NCBI RefSeq assembly: GCF_011440305.1
Contig: NZ_JAAOIW010000015.1
Coordinates: 1-64,000 of the forward strand
Direction: 5' to 3'
From: Paenibacillus agricola
Lineage (GTDB): Bacteria > Bacillota > Bacilli > Paenibacillales > NBRC-103111
DNA length: 64,000 bases
Part shown: one piece after another, positions 25,791 to 35,007 of the stretch
How the letters are laid out: the number at the start of each line of letters is the position of its first letter
Numbering within the stretch: the first letter of the stretch is position 1
The notes under the pieces: model-generated
What the model saw: the letters and a program-made list of their open reading frames with translations, nothing else
What the model was told of the DNA's origin: nothing
The model's database searches: none
Made by a program: the position numbers and the translations under genes

Positions 25791-27680
25791 CTAATCTACT
25801 AGCGTAACCGAAACACGAACGTCGAGCTTTTGGTTCCCGCCACGATATACGCCCTGTAGCGGACTTACATCCGCGTAGTCACGTCCGGTTCCAACCCGGA
25901 TATGGTTCTCTAAAGCTTCCACATTGTTAGTGGGATCCAGACCAACCCAGCCTACGCCTGGAACCATCACTTCTACCCATGCGTGGGTAGCTGAGTCGCC
26001 TCTAAGTGCTGAGTCCTCACCTACATATAAGTAGCCGCTAACGTAACGGGCAGGGATATGCTTGGCGCGAAGGATACCGAGCATCACATGGGTCGTATCC
26101 TGGCATACGCCTCTTTTTAGCTCGAAGGATTCCTGGGCTTTCGTATCGACATTAGTGGAATCACCATTATACGTAAATTTCTCAAATAAATACTTCATGA
26201 CATCAATAGCAAACTGGACAGGGTTTTCCACCTTGCCTATATCGTCAATCACTTCCTGCACCTGATGGGGCAGTAAATATGTGTAGCCCGTATCATTCAG
26301 ATAAGCTAGGTAATGCAAGCGAAACAGCTCAGAATGAAAGATCGCTTCCATTTCCGGTGAATAATCGATCCGATGAATAAACGGGCTTCGTTGAATGCTT
26401 ACGACGGAAGTCGTTTTCACCTCCAATAAAAAATGCTGCTCTGGAATAAAAAAAGTTTCCACTTGGTTACCCCAAAGATCCGTATGCTCCTTAGTTAGCG
26501 ATGCAGGCAGGATGTCTGCCCGGTAAGCCACAAGACGCTGGCACTCATCCGTTAGCGGTTTTAACCTAATGGTATTCATACTTTGATCGACAGCCGACTC
26601 ATACTCGAACGTATTCGTATGTACGATTTGATATTTCATAAACGATCGTGCCCCCGTATTCTGATATTGTAGCTGGAAACCTGCATTCCCATCCTTGCCC
26701 AACAGCGTAACGGGTTCAACCAAATAATAGGTTTTAGCAAAGATACGACCAATTTCATTGCAGCTATTCTGGAATTGATCCAAAAATGCACTCAATTCAT
26801 CCGAGTTCAATTCCTTAATTTTTACTTCATCGAACTCATCCATTAGTGCATCCAAGGACGCATACATTTCCCAGGAATATTTGGTTACTTTCCCGTTCTC
26901 CAATTCGTGGATGGCATCCCGTACATGGTTCATGCAATACCGAATCGACCTCGGAAAATCATCATCCGCAATCAGAAAGGACAACACCGTTTTGGAGTCC
27001 ATTAAAGGAGGGAACTGCTTTAAATAAGCTTCATATCCATTAACCAGTTGTAGCGCCGAACGCCAATAATAGTAGTTCTCACCAGGTCTCCCCTGCTCGT
27101 TCTTACCGTTGGCATTACTGATTACATTCAAGATACGCGCCGTTTTCTCGGCTCGCTCCAGCCATTTGCCGATCTTGATAAAGCGGTAAGCCACGCCTCT
27201 GGACATCGAGGACTCAATATCGCCCTGGGCGGTGAGGGATGTCATTTTCATTTGCTGCAGAAAATATTGAATATCTTTTTTGGAGCCATTGGAAACACGC
27301 GCCTGCTGCGTATATAAGTAAAAGCCATTCCAAATTTCCCAAAAATCATTGGGCAAATGCGTTCTTGTATAGCGTGCATTTTCGCGTGCCATGCGGACAC
27401 AATTCGCTATCGAATTCGGATTGCCTTCAGCGAATGAAAGGTGCTGGATGATCGCGTCTCCATGCACGGTGTCCGTCCCATGAAGCTGCTTGAACAGCTC
27501 AAAGCTTTCCTTCGAAGCACAAATTTCAAAAATAATTTTCCAGTCATGGTTTGCCAATATTTCCTCTTCCGAGGACTCTAGCATTTGAATTAACTGGACA
27601 CTTAATATCCGGGCATTATTCTCGGCACGTTCAATATTACGTCCCATCCAATATAAGGAATCTGCTACTCTGCTTAACAT
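25791..27680 (-). CDS. Alpha-E domain / transglutaminase fusion protein
   Basis: A 629-residue two-part protein. Residues 1-320 are the alpha-helical alpha-E (DUF403) domain, with MLSRVADSLYWMGRNIERAE at the start. From about 347 (FMKYQIVHTNTFEY) begins a bacterial transglutaminase-like N-domain, then the transglutaminase core with the catalytic triad Cys526 (GVCQDTTH), His567 (HAWVEV) and Asp582 (GLDPTN). These parts are usually encoded by separate adjacent genes; here they are one frame. A GGGGG run a few codons before Met348 might allow internal initiation. The start overlaps the stop of the ATP-grasp gene by one base (TAATG). The pair is predicted to build and process a peptide or amide tag; the product is not established. 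Confidence 0.85.
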   Translation of the reverse strand: MLSRVADSLYWMGRNIERAENNARILSVQLIQMLESSEEEILANHDWKIIFEICASKESFELFKQLHGTDTVHGDAIIQHLSFAEGNPNSIANCVRMARENARYTRTHLPNDFWEIWNGFYLYTQQARVSNGSKKDIQYFLQQMKMTSLTAQGDIESSMSRGVAYRFIKIGKWLERAEKTARILNVISNANGKNEQGRPGENYYYWRSALQLVNGYEAYLKQFPPLMDSKTVLSFLIADDDFPRSIRYCMNHVRDAIHELENGKVTKYSWEMYASLDALMDEFDEVKIKELNSDELSAFLDQFQNSCNEIGRIFAKTYYLVEPVTLLGKDGNAGFQLQYQNTGARSFMKYQIVHTNTFEYESAVDQSMNTIRLKPLTDECQRLVAYRADILPASLTKEHTDLWGNQVETFFIPEQHFLLEVKTTSVVSIQRSPFIHRIDYSPEMEAIFHSELFRLHYLAYLNDTGYTYLLPHQVQEVIDDIGKVENPVQFAIDVMKYLFEKFTYNGDSTNVDTKAQESFELKRGVCQDTTHVMLGILRAKHIPARYVSGYLYVGEDSALRGDSATHAWVEVMVPGVGWVGLDPTNNVEALENHIRVGTGRDYADVSPLQGVYRGGNQKLDVRVSVTLVD

Positions 27681-29137
27681 TAAGCGTCACTCCCCCCGCT
27701 TCTAATGACCCATGTATCCTTGCCGCCGCCGCCTTGCGAGGAATTGACGACCAAGGAACCATCCTTCAATGCAACCCGCGATAAGCCTCCCGGCAATACA
27801 TGTGTTTCTTTACCGCGCATGACATAAACCCGTAAATCTACATGGCATGGGTAAAATCGATTATCCTGAAAAGCTGGTGCCCTCGACAATTTAATCGTCG
27901 GCTGAGCAATATATTGGTGCGGTTCACTAATAATTTTTTTGCGAAAAATTTCGATTTCTTCGGCAGACGCATGAGGACCAATAAGCATATCATAACCGCC
28001 TGAAGCTCCTACGTTTTTGACAACAAGCTGATCCAAGCGCTCCAGCACCCATTTACGTTGCTCCGGATCCTGCAAGCGGTATGTAGTCACATTAGGAATA
28101 ATAGGCTCTTCCTTTAAGTAATAACGAATCATATCCGGCACATAGGCATACATCGCCTTATCGTCGGCAACACCATTGCCAATCCCATTAAGAATCGCTA
28201 CGTTTCCTCTTCGATAGGCTTGCAGCAAGCCGGGAACACCAAGCGTAGAATCCTCACGGAATGCTTTCGGATCTAGGAAATCATCATCTATGCGGCGATA
28301 TATAATATCTACGCGCGTTAGCCCCTTAATGGTTTTCATATAGACGACATGGTCACGAACCTCAAGATCACGTCCCTCCACCAACTGGAGATTCATCTGC
28401 TGCGCCAGGAATACATGGTCATAGTAGGCCGAATTGAACATCCCGGGTGTTAGCAACACTGCCGTTGGCTCCGTGCCTTTTTTCATCGTGTTGGGGGCAT
28501 GGGACAAAACAGCCTCATGTAAATACGAAAGCTGATGCTCCAAGGAATGGATCGAATGCTTATTGAAAAATTCCGGATAGACCTGCCTCATTACATAACG
28601 ATTTTGGAAAACATAAGATATGCCCGAAGGATTGCGTAAATTATCCTCCAATACATGATATTCTCCGGATTCGTCACGAATCAGATCAATACCAGCTAGA
28701 AAAATATGGTTTTTCAGAGGAATATCAATACCTTTTACTTGGTGGTGGTAATAATAAGGATTCTGCTCTACCAATTCTCGTGGAATAATGCCCTCCTGCA
28801 AAATCTGCTGGTCCCCATAAATATCCTCCAAAAACTGGTTAAGCGCTTCGGTTCTTTGAATCATGCCTTGCTCAATTTTCGACCATTCCTTCGGAGGAAT
28901 GATAACAGGGATAAAGTCGAACGGCATTGTTCGTTCTATGCCCACATTGTCACTATAAACGGTAAAGGTGATACCTTGCCTTAAAAAAGAGAGCTGAGCA
29001 GTCTCATGCTTCTCCTTCAATTCTTCATCGGAAAATTGCTGTAGCATCTGGTGGAATGCTTCATAATGCTCTCTTGGTAAACCGTTCGAATCTAGCATTT
29101 CATCGAAAAAAGGTTCGGTTTTGTATGGTTTAAACAT
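27680..29137 (-). CDS. Circularly permuted ATP-grasp protein
   Basis: A 485-residue protein of the circularly permuted type 2 ATP-grasp family (DUF404/DUF407). Landmarks include GIDLIRDESGEYHVLEDNLR, NPSGISYVFQNR, VDIIYRRIDDDFLDP, and the nucleotide-binding KNVGASGGYDMLIGP. ATP-grasp enzymes form amide bonds from carboxylates and amines with ATP. The start at 29137 is set by GGAGG nine bases upstream; the frame extends further from a TTG that overlaps the site and is rejected. It is followed with one-base overlap by the alpha-E/transglutaminase fusion, a conserved association. Confidence 0.87.
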   Translation of the reverse strand: MFKPYKTEPFFDEMLDSNGLPREHYEAFHQMLQQFSDEELKEKHETAQLSFLRQGITFTVYSDNVGIERTMPFDFIPVIIPPKEWSKIEQGMIQRTEALNQFLEDIYGDQQILQEGIIPRELVEQNPYYYHHQVKGIDIPLKNHIFLAGIDLIRDESGEYHVLEDNLRNPSGISYVFQNRYVMRQVYPEFFNKHSIHSLEHQLSYLHEAVLSHAPNTMKKGTEPTAVLLTPGMFNSAYYDHVFLAQQMNLQLVEGRDLEVRDHVVYMKTIKGLTRVDIIYRRIDDDFLDPKAFREDSTLGVPGLLQAYRRGNVAILNGIGNGVADDKAMYAYVPDMIRYYLKEEPIIPNVTTYRLQDPEQRKWVLERLDQLVVKNVGASGGYDMLIGPHASAEEIEIFRKKIISEPHQYIAQPTIKLSRAPAFQDNRFYPCHVDLRVYVMRGKETHVLPGGLSRVALKDGSLVVNSSQGGGGKDTWVIRSGGSDA

Positions 29138-29374
29138 TTCGATCAGCCTCCACCTTTTCAATTAACTCGTCCACTCCATTGTGGTGCAATGATGCAGGGT
29201 CGATGTTAACAAGTATATCATTCATTACCCGAATTTTCTAAATAAAACTATTTTCCGCAGAAATAAATCGGTTGACAAGTAAGATACCTAACATGCGACC
29301 CTCTTTACAAAACGCCAGCATTTCCGTAATCTTAATAGATAAGTGTTTATCAAGTAGTGAAAGGATGAATATCC

Positions 29375-29536
29375 ATGACAAATGACCAGAAAAAAGCAAG
29401 AATAGCTGAATTGAAAATGGACTATATTCGGCTTCAGGAGGATATGGAAAAGATGGAGTCTAACGGTGTTAATATGGATAATGCCGAGCGCCAGTTGGTC
29501 GCTATTGAGGAAGAATTGAAGCAATTGCATCAATAA
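29375..29536 (+). CDS. SE1832-family small protein
   Basis: A 53-residue charged helical protein beginning MTNDQKKARIAELKMDYIRL, then EDMEKMESNG and AERQLVAIEEELKQLHQ. This matches the SE1832 family of small Firmicute proteins of unknown function, which share the LKxDYxRLQxDxEKLES...AERQLxxIExEL pattern. The composition predicts two short helices or a coiled coil. AAAGGAT lies 8 bases upstream of the ATG. It stands alone between divergent ATP-grasp and convergent nagA genes. Confidence 0.75.
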   Translation: MTNDQKKARIAELKMDYIRLQEDMEKMESNGVNMDNAERQLVAIEEELKQLHQ

Positions 29537-29596
29537 AGCAGTTTCTACGAAGCAATTTTAACCAACCTATATTAATTGGGTAATTGGTATGACCAA

Positions 29597-29632
29597 AAAG
29601 CCTGCAAAACCACCGAAGTGGAATTGCAGGCT
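29597..29632. terminator. Hairpin between converging SE1832 and nagA genes
   Basis: AAGCCTGCAA pairs with TTGCAGGCTT, with an inner CCAC/GTGG pair. The T-run is weak on both sides. Confidence 0.6.
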
Positions 29633-29645
29633 TCATCTTCATCGT

Positions 29646-30800
29646 TCAAGCTTCATATACTACAATCCCATTGGCCACAGTCTCTACGATATCTAGCAAA
29701 TGGCCGTCTTTCAAGCGATAAACAATAAAGTCAGCCGGAGCACCTATCTCTAGGCTGCCCAATCCATCACCATCAATGCCAAATAACTGGGCTGGATGGA
29801 GCGAAGCCATTCGAATTGCTTCTTTCATCGAAGCAATTCCTAGCCTAACCACATTCTCTACGCCGCGGTATAGCGGCAATGCTGCTCCCGCCAAAATATC
29901 GGGTGTATCGGCTAGGTGCAAGAAACCATTGGGCTCCAGTACAACATTATCATTCAAAGGAGTAGCATAACGTCCGGGTGGCATCCCCGCCAAATTGACC
30001 GCATCGCTCACAAGGACCGCTTTATCCCCTTTGGTTCTGATCATGACTTTCAGTGTAGACGCCGGAAGATGAAACCCGTCGGCTATAAGCCCTGCCCACA
30101 AACGATCATCAGCCAGCTGCGACCAAATATAATTCGGATGGCGTTTGATATAAGGGTGTGCGCCATTGCCGAGATGAGTGCTCATCGTGGCTCCCGCCTC
30201 TACTGCCTGCTGAATAATTTCTTCTGACGCATGGCAGTGCCCAATCGAAGCCACGATTCCGCGATGCTTAAGCTTGCGAATGAAATCAATGGCCCCAGGC
30301 TTCTCCGGAGCAAGCGTCACTTTGGCTATTTTCCCTGCGGCCGCTTCATCCCATTGCTCAAATTCTTGCCAATCAGGATCACGAATCCAATTCTTATTAT
30401 GCGCACCTCGGGGGCCGTCTTCTCCAGATAGGAACGGACCTTCAACGTGAATCCCGATAACGGCATAATCCACGATTGGATCAGCCGCGCAAGCCGCAGC
30501 GATTGTACGGATACAGTGAAGCATTCTTTCTTTGGGCCCTGTTACTATAGTCGGACAGAATCGGGTAACGCCGCCCTTCTGCAAATAACGCACAACCTCT
30601 TGGACAGTTTCAACCGTAGTATCCATGCCATTGAGGTCAAAGCCACCAATACCATTCACCTGTACATCGATAAGACCGGGAGCAATCCATACATCAGATG
30701 GAACCTCCACAGACTCCTCTTCGGCAATCCTGCCGCCTTTCGTTGTAAGCTTCACCGCTTGCCCATTCTGCCAATGTCTTGCAACCCAAGAATGCTTCAT
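29646..30800 (-). CDS. nagA: N-acetylglucosamine-6-phosphate deacetylase
   Basis: A 384-residue amidohydrolase that converts GlcNAc-6-P to GlcN-6-P. Metal ligands are visible at Glu120 (HVEGPFLSG), His188 (GHCHA) and His209 (STHLGNGAHP), and the catalytic Asp lies in LVSDAVNLAG. The length is normal. It is the last of five minus-strand genes (deaminase, two permeases, binding protein, NagA), all closely spaced, forming an amino-sugar uptake and catabolism operon under a LacI regulator. It starts 15 bases after the binding-protein stop. Confidence 0.9.
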   Translation of the reverse strand: MKHSWVARHWQNGQAVKLTTKGGRIAEEESVEVPSDVWIAPGLIDVQVNGIGGFDLNGMDTTVETVQEVVRYLQKGGVTRFCPTIVTGPKERMLHCIRTIAAACAADPIVDYAVIGIHVEGPFLSGEDGPRGAHNKNWIRDPDWQEFEQWDEAAAGKIAKVTLAPEKPGAIDFIRKLKHRGIVASIGHCHASEEIIQQAVEAGATMSTHLGNGAHPYIKRHPNYIWSQLADDRLWAGLIADGFHLPASTLKVMIRTKGDKAVLVSDAVNLAGMPPGRYATPLNDNVVLEPNGFLHLADTPDILAGAALPLYRGVENVVRLGIASMKEAIRMASLHPAQLFGIDGDGLGSLEIGAPADFIVYRLKDGHLLDIVETVANGIVVYEA

Positions 30801-30815
30801 CTATAATCCCGCCTG

Positions 30816-32126
30816 TTACTTGGTATTTTTATCAATGTCTTTGATCGTTTTTTCTGTTTCATTGATAAATGTTTCCAAATCATACTTGCCTGTTAAGTAA
30901 TTCTGTAATTGGACCGGGATATACTTGTCGAGTACCGGATATTCCTTGTAAAAAGGAGCTGTTACCGATTTATCAATGATGGATTGTAGCGTTAATTTCC
31001 AGTCCGCACTAATTTTTCCATAGGATTCGTTAATAACCGGAAGCTTTCCCCATACGGTAGCCGTATCACCTTGAACATCAACATCCATAAGTGCCTCTTT
31101 AATAAATTGTACGGCCAGCTTAGGAGCCGGAGTAGCTTTGGGAATAAGAATACCAGCGGCAAATGCCGAAGAACCTTTTTCCAACGAGCCCGGGATTGGT
31201 ATTACCGAAACATTCTCAGCGCCTACAGTCGGAGCGGCTTCCGGAGCACGAGCGCCACTTTCTAGCAACATTGCCACCTGGCCGGCTTTATAATTGTTAC
31301 GTCCCGCATCTTTGTTCGTGAATGTATCGATGGAGAAAACACCTTCATCCGCGCCTTTTTTCCATATTTTCAGAATTTCTCTAATTTCTGGTGTATCGAA
31401 GCTGATCACATTGTTTTTATAAAAAGTTCCGAGTGCAGCTTGCTCTACGGACATGAGCGTATAAAGAGCATTAGGCCCCCATTGGATGGTCATACCTTGC
31501 TGAGTAACCTTATTGCCATCCTTAATGGTCATCTTCTTCGCATATTCGTAAATTTCCTGCCAATTTTTTGGATTAATTATTTTTCCTGAAGCATCCGTCA
31601 AACCTGCTTCTTTAAACATTTTTGTATTTACATTGATCGCGTAAGCTTCCAGACTAATCGGAATTGCGAATTGAACCCCATCCAAGTCACCAAAGCTCAA
31701 CGTTTTTCCTACAAATTTGTCTTTAGTCGTATTTCCCGTAAAAAATTCGGTTTTATTAAAATCCAGAACTAAATCTTTGGCCAAATATTGTACAGCTGAA
31801 GCCGTTCCATCCACCATCACGACATCCACATCTGTTTTGTTCTGGCTCCACTGTAAGGCAAAGTTAGATAAAATCGATTTATCAGCGTAGGGGGCAATGA
31901 TTACATTAATATCCGGATGCTTGGCTTTAAACTTCGCTACAGCTTCATTGACTAGCAGCTTTTCCACCATCCATGATTCTACACCAATTCGGAGTGACTT
32001 GGGTTCTTCTTTAGCTGCTACAGGTGCTCCCGCTGTATTTTCTGCTGGCTTTGAGCTGCACCCTGCCAACAGCACTGATAGACATAATGTGGAAACCCCA
32101 ACTACTTTCAAACTTCTCTTCAACAT
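30816..32126 (-). CDS. Sugar ABC transporter binding lipoprotein
   Basis: A 436-residue extracellular solute-binding protein of the CUT1 (MalE/family 1) type. The signal peptide ends in a lipobox (LSVLLAGCSS), so Cys is lipidated and the protein is held on the outer face of the membrane. The body carries typical family 1 segments (AKFKAKHPDINVIIAPY; VDVVMVDGTASAVQYLA). The start at 32126 is set by GAGGCGG upstream; a slightly longer frame to 32144 overlaps that site. It lies between the permeases and nagA, so its ligand is probably N-acetylglucosamine, chitobiose or a related amino sugar. Confidence 0.85.
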   Translation of the reverse strand: MLKRSLKVVGVSTLCLSVLLAGCSSKPAENTAGAPVAAKEEPKSLRIGVESWMVEKLLVNEAVAKFKAKHPDINVIIAPYADKSILSNFALQWSQNKTDVDVVMVDGTASAVQYLAKDLVLDFNKTEFFTGNTTKDKFVGKTLSFGDLDGVQFAIPISLEAYAINVNTKMFKEAGLTDASGKIINPKNWQEIYEYAKKMTIKDGNKVTQQGMTIQWGPNALYTLMSVEQAALGTFYKNNVISFDTPEIREILKIWKKGADEGVFSIDTFTNKDAGRNNYKAGQVAMLLESGARAPEAAPTVGAENVSVIPIPGSLEKGSSAFAAGILIPKATPAPKLAVQFIKEALMDVDVQGDTATVWGKLPVINESYGKISADWKLTLQSIIDKSVTAPFYKEYPVLDKYIPVQLQNYLTGKYDLETFINETEKTIKDIDKNTK

Positions 32127-32172
32127 ATAACCGCCTCTTTTCATTTATTATGTGCATGTCCACTTATCTGAC

Positions 32173-33000
32173 TTACCCCTTAACTGCACCTTGCGTAATA
32201 CCCTCAACCAATTGCTTTTGGAAAATGATAAATATGATAATAGGTGGTAGCATCGAGAGAACAATAACGGATGCCAGCGTCCCAAAAGCCCAGGTCTCAC
32301 CCTTAAACAAAGTAAGCCCAACAGTTAGAGGCATCGAAGCCTGGTCGGTGGCGAGTGTCTTGGCGAGTGTAAATTCACCCCAAATGTTGTAAAAGGCATG
32401 GATAACAATGACTACAAGACCATTCTTACTGATTGGCAGCATAATTCGCCACCACGTCTGTAACACACCGCATCCATCGATCTCCGCCGACTCTTCAACT
32501 TCCTTAGGTATGGAGACGAAAGCACCACGCATAATAAAGATAGCAAAGGGCAGGACGACAGCGACATTCGGCAAAATGAGGCCAAGGTTCGTATTCAAGA
32601 TATTAAGGTTGTTTTCCATCATATATATCGGGATCAGGAAAATAGCTAAAGGCATTGTAATGGTCATCAGTAGAAGGACAAGCATCCCTTCTCTTCCTCT
32701 AAACGGCAATCTGGCGAATGCATATCCAGCCAAAGAGCTTAGCAATACCACAAGCAGCACGCCCCAGAAAGTAATAATGACACTATTCATAAAATAACTA
32801 ATGAAGCTACCTTGGGTAAAAATCTGGGCATAGTTATCAAGGATGAAGTTTTTCGGAAAAAAACTTTGAGGCACTTGATAAATTTCCTTTTCCATTTTAA
32901 ATGAATTGAAGAATGTATAAATAAAGGGGGTGACGAAAAAAACTGATGTCACAATTAAGACTACATACATAACTGCTTTGGAAACAATCTTTGCTTTCAT
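32173..33000 (-). CDS. Sugar ABC permease, MalG type
   Basis: A 275-residue CUT1 permease with six membrane segments. The cytoplasmic EAA loop that contacts the ATPase is VEESAEIDGCGVLQTWWRI followed by LPISKNGL. It pairs with the MalF-type permease encoded 11 bases upstream. No ATP-binding gene lies in the operon, as is common in Bacilli, where a shared ATPase of the MsmX type serves several CUT1 systems. Confidence 0.88.
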   Translation of the reverse strand: MKAKIVSKAVMYVVLIVTSVFFVTPFIYTFFNSFKMEKEIYQVPQSFFPKNFILDNYAQIFTQGSFISYFMNSVIITFWGVLLVVLLSSLAGYAFARLPFRGREGMLVLLLMTITMPLAIFLIPIYMMENNLNILNTNLGLILPNVAVVLPFAIFIMRGAFVSIPKEVEESAEIDGCGVLQTWWRIMLPISKNGLVVIVIHAFYNIWGEFTLAKTLATDQASMPLTVGLTLFKGETWAFGTLASVIVLSMLPPIIIFIIFQKQLVEGITQGAVKG

Positions 33001-33011
33001 GACTCCACCCC

Positions 33012-33950
33012 CTAAGCTTCCTTAGTACGATTCACATAAAAATTAAGCAAGGCAAACAGTAAAGCGATAAATCCAAGAATGTAAGCCATGGCGGATGCAT
33101 ATCCCATATCAAAGAAGGAAAATGCGGTGTGATAAATTTCCTGGTACAATACGGTAGTTGAATTACCCGGTCCACCATTGGTCATGACCATCGGCTCAAC
33201 AAACACCTTTAACCCATGTAAAATCGCCCAAATTCCAGTTAAAATATAAGTTTCACGCAGATTAGGAAGGATAATATAAATTATCCTCTTAAAGCCGCCT
33301 GCTCCATCCACTTCCGCAGCTTCAAGTACTTCCTGCGAAATCGATTGCAGCCCACCGAGGAACAAGATAGTCTCAAACCCTATCGTTGACCATAAGCTTA
33401 CCCCGATGATACTTGCCATAGCAGTCGTCCCATTATTTAACCAAGGAAGAGCCAAATCCGGAAGATGTAACACATCTCTGAGTACCGAATTGAGCAGACC
33501 GTAGTTTTCTTGGAGTATCCACATAAAGACAAGCGCGGATAGCGACACAGGAACAACAATCGGTAAAAAGGTAAATGTTCTAAATAACCCACTAAACCTA
33601 TTTGTATGGAACAGCAGTAACGCCATAATGAGCGAAGCGACCATAATGACTACAAAGTAGACAGATCCAAAGACAAATGTATTCGACAATGCGGTTAAAA
33701 AACTATCATCTTGGAAGGCTTTCACATAATTGGCGAAGCCAATAAATTTAGGCGAGCTATCATAAACAAAATTAAATTTATGCAAGCTCATGTATAGGGA
33801 ATAGACGATCGGGTAAACCATAAATGCAAATATGAAGAAAAACGCTGGCACGACGAACAGAATACCGTACCATCTTTTTTGTCGCCAGATCTTGCTTGAG
33901 TGTGTTTTGGTTTTGGTAACTTGTGTCTTCATAGCCAACCCATTTGGCAT
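33012..33950 (-). CDS. Sugar ABC permease, MalF type
   Basis: A 312-residue CUT1 permease with an N-terminal cytoplasmic tail, six membrane segments and the EAA loop (EVLEAAEVDGAGGFKRIIYI, then LPNLRETY). The start at 33950 is kept because GGGGG lies 8 bases upstream; a second Met six codons on has no site. It lies 21 bases after the deaminase gene and 11 before its partner permease. It forms the transport channel of the amino-sugar operon. Confidence 0.87.
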   Translation of the reverse strand: MPNGLAMKTQVTKTKTHSSKIWRQKRWYGILFVVPAFFFIFAFMVYPIVYSLYMSLHKFNFVYDSSPKFIGFANYVKAFQDDSFLTALSNTFVFGSVYFVVIMVASLIMALLLFHTNRFSGLFRTFTFLPIVVPVSLSALVFMWILQENYGLLNSVLRDVLHLPDLALPWLNNGTTAMASIIGVSLWSTIGFETILFLGGLQSISQEVLEAAEVDGAGGFKRIIYIILPNLRETYILTGIWAILHGLKVFVEPMVMTNGGPGNSTTVLYQEIYHTAFSFFDMGYASAMAYILGFIALLFALLNFYVNRTKEA

Positions 33951-33971
33951 CCTGTTTACCCCCTTAGCAAC

Positions 33972-34727
33972 TTATTTAATGGTTTCGAGAAGGTCTTTAT
34001 CTACTTCAGAGGCGGATTGTTCATCAAGGAAAAGAGCCATATTCCGATGTGTTTTCAGCATAGTTGCCGGGATCAGGTTCGTTACATCATTAGCAATCAT
34101 GTCCTTAATTGCTTTCGCTTTAACGCGATGCGGGACACTGGACACGATAACTTCGCTTTGCATGATCTGGTGTACCGTCATTGAAATCGCCTGATTAGGC
34201 ACTTCTGCAAGGGATGGAAACCAGCCTTCACCTACCTGCTGCTTCTTGCAGCCTTCATCGAGATCAACAACGATATAAGCTTCTTTCGTATCAAAATCAG
34301 CCGGTGGATCATTAAAAGCGATATGGGCATTTTCCCCAATACCGATCAGCGCTAAATCGATTGGAGCTTTTCTAATTTCTGCTGTCAATTGCTCGATTTG
34401 TTTAAGCACATCGCCTTCACCGCTAACAAAATGCACGTTCAACATAGTGGGAACCAGGTCCACTAATCTTTCTTGCAAATATTTACGGAAACTTGCTGGA
34501 TGGCTAATAGGAAGATTGACATATTCGTCCAGATGGAACATCTCCACTTTGCTCCAATCTAATGGAAGTGCAATTAAAGCCTTCAAGGTGTCAAATTGGG
34601 AAGCACCTGTAGATAAGATAATTCTAGCTTTTCCATTTTGTTCGATTTTCTCTTTAATTACCTTTGCTGAATACAATGCTGCTTGCTCGCCTAATTCTTG
34701 AGAATCTTTCCACACAGAAACTTTCAT
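33972..34727 (-). CDS. nagB: NagB-like glucosamine-6-phosphate deaminase
   Basis: A 251-residue sugar isomerase of the GlcN-6-P deaminase/6-phosphogluconolactonase family, converting GlcN-6-P to fructose-6-P and ammonia. Family landmarks are ILSTGASQF (phosphate loop), MFHLDEY with the catalytic Asp, and GIGENAHIAFNDP, where the usual NagB text is GIGxDGHIAFNEP. The changes at that motif leave some doubt about exact substrate. The start at 34727 follows GGAGG; the longer frame to 34766 overlaps the site. It is the first gene of the amino-sugar operon, immediately behind the LacI-controlled promoter. Confidence 0.82.
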   Translation of the reverse strand: MKVSVWKDSQELGEQAALYSAKVIKEKIEQNGKARIILSTGASQFDTLKALIALPLDWSKVEMFHLDEYVNLPISHPASFRKYLQERLVDLVPTMLNVHFVSGEGDVLKQIEQLTAEIRKAPIDLALIGIGENAHIAFNDPPADFDTKEAYIVVDLDEGCKKQQVGEGWFPSLAEVPNQAISMTVHQIMQSEVIVSSVPHRVKAKAIKDMIANDVTNLIPATMLKTHRNMALFLDEQSASEVDKDLLETIK

Positions 34728-34820
34728 TTTGTTATTCCTCCAGGTTAATGTTATTTTAACTAACATATAAAAATAAAAAAATTATTAAAATAAAAAAGTA
34801 TTAAGATGAGATAAACTATA

Positions 34821-34833
34821 AGAAATCGATTAC
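34821..34833. promoter_or_regulatory. LacI-type operator 1, over the operon start
   Basis: AGAAATCGATTAC holds the symmetric core AAATCGATT typical of LacI-family sites (central CG). It lies about 10 bases downstream of the -10 box of the minus-strand promoter, at the expected transcription start, where a bound repressor would block RNA polymerase. Confidence 0.65.
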
Positions 34834-34842
34834 TATGGGTAT

Positions 34843-34872
34843 ATAATACCATTATATATCATTTATCGTCAA
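34843..34872 (-). promoter_or_regulatory. Sigma-A promoter of the amino-sugar operon
   Basis: On the minus strand TTGACG (34872-34867), an 18-base spacer and TATTAT (34848-34843), about 115 bases before the nagB-like start. Confidence 0.65.
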
Positions 34873-34940
34873 TAAAAACTTAAAAATGTTGTTTAACTGC
34901 TAGATATCTTTGTAAATATTGGTTTACAGTCAATACCAAA

Positions 34941-34953
34941 GCAATCGATTTCT
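34941..34953. promoter_or_regulatory. LacI-type operator 2, upstream of the promoter
   Basis: GCAATCGATTTCT is the inverse of operator 1 with one base changed (its complement reads AGAAATCGATTGC). The two sites are 120 bases apart centre to centre and flank the promoter, an arrangement that fits repressor looping or a site for the regulator's own control. Confidence 0.6.
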
Positions 34954-35007
34954 TTTTTATTTAAACAAAAAGGCCTCACTTAAAGATGCCCCTTTATGTT
35001 AGATATA

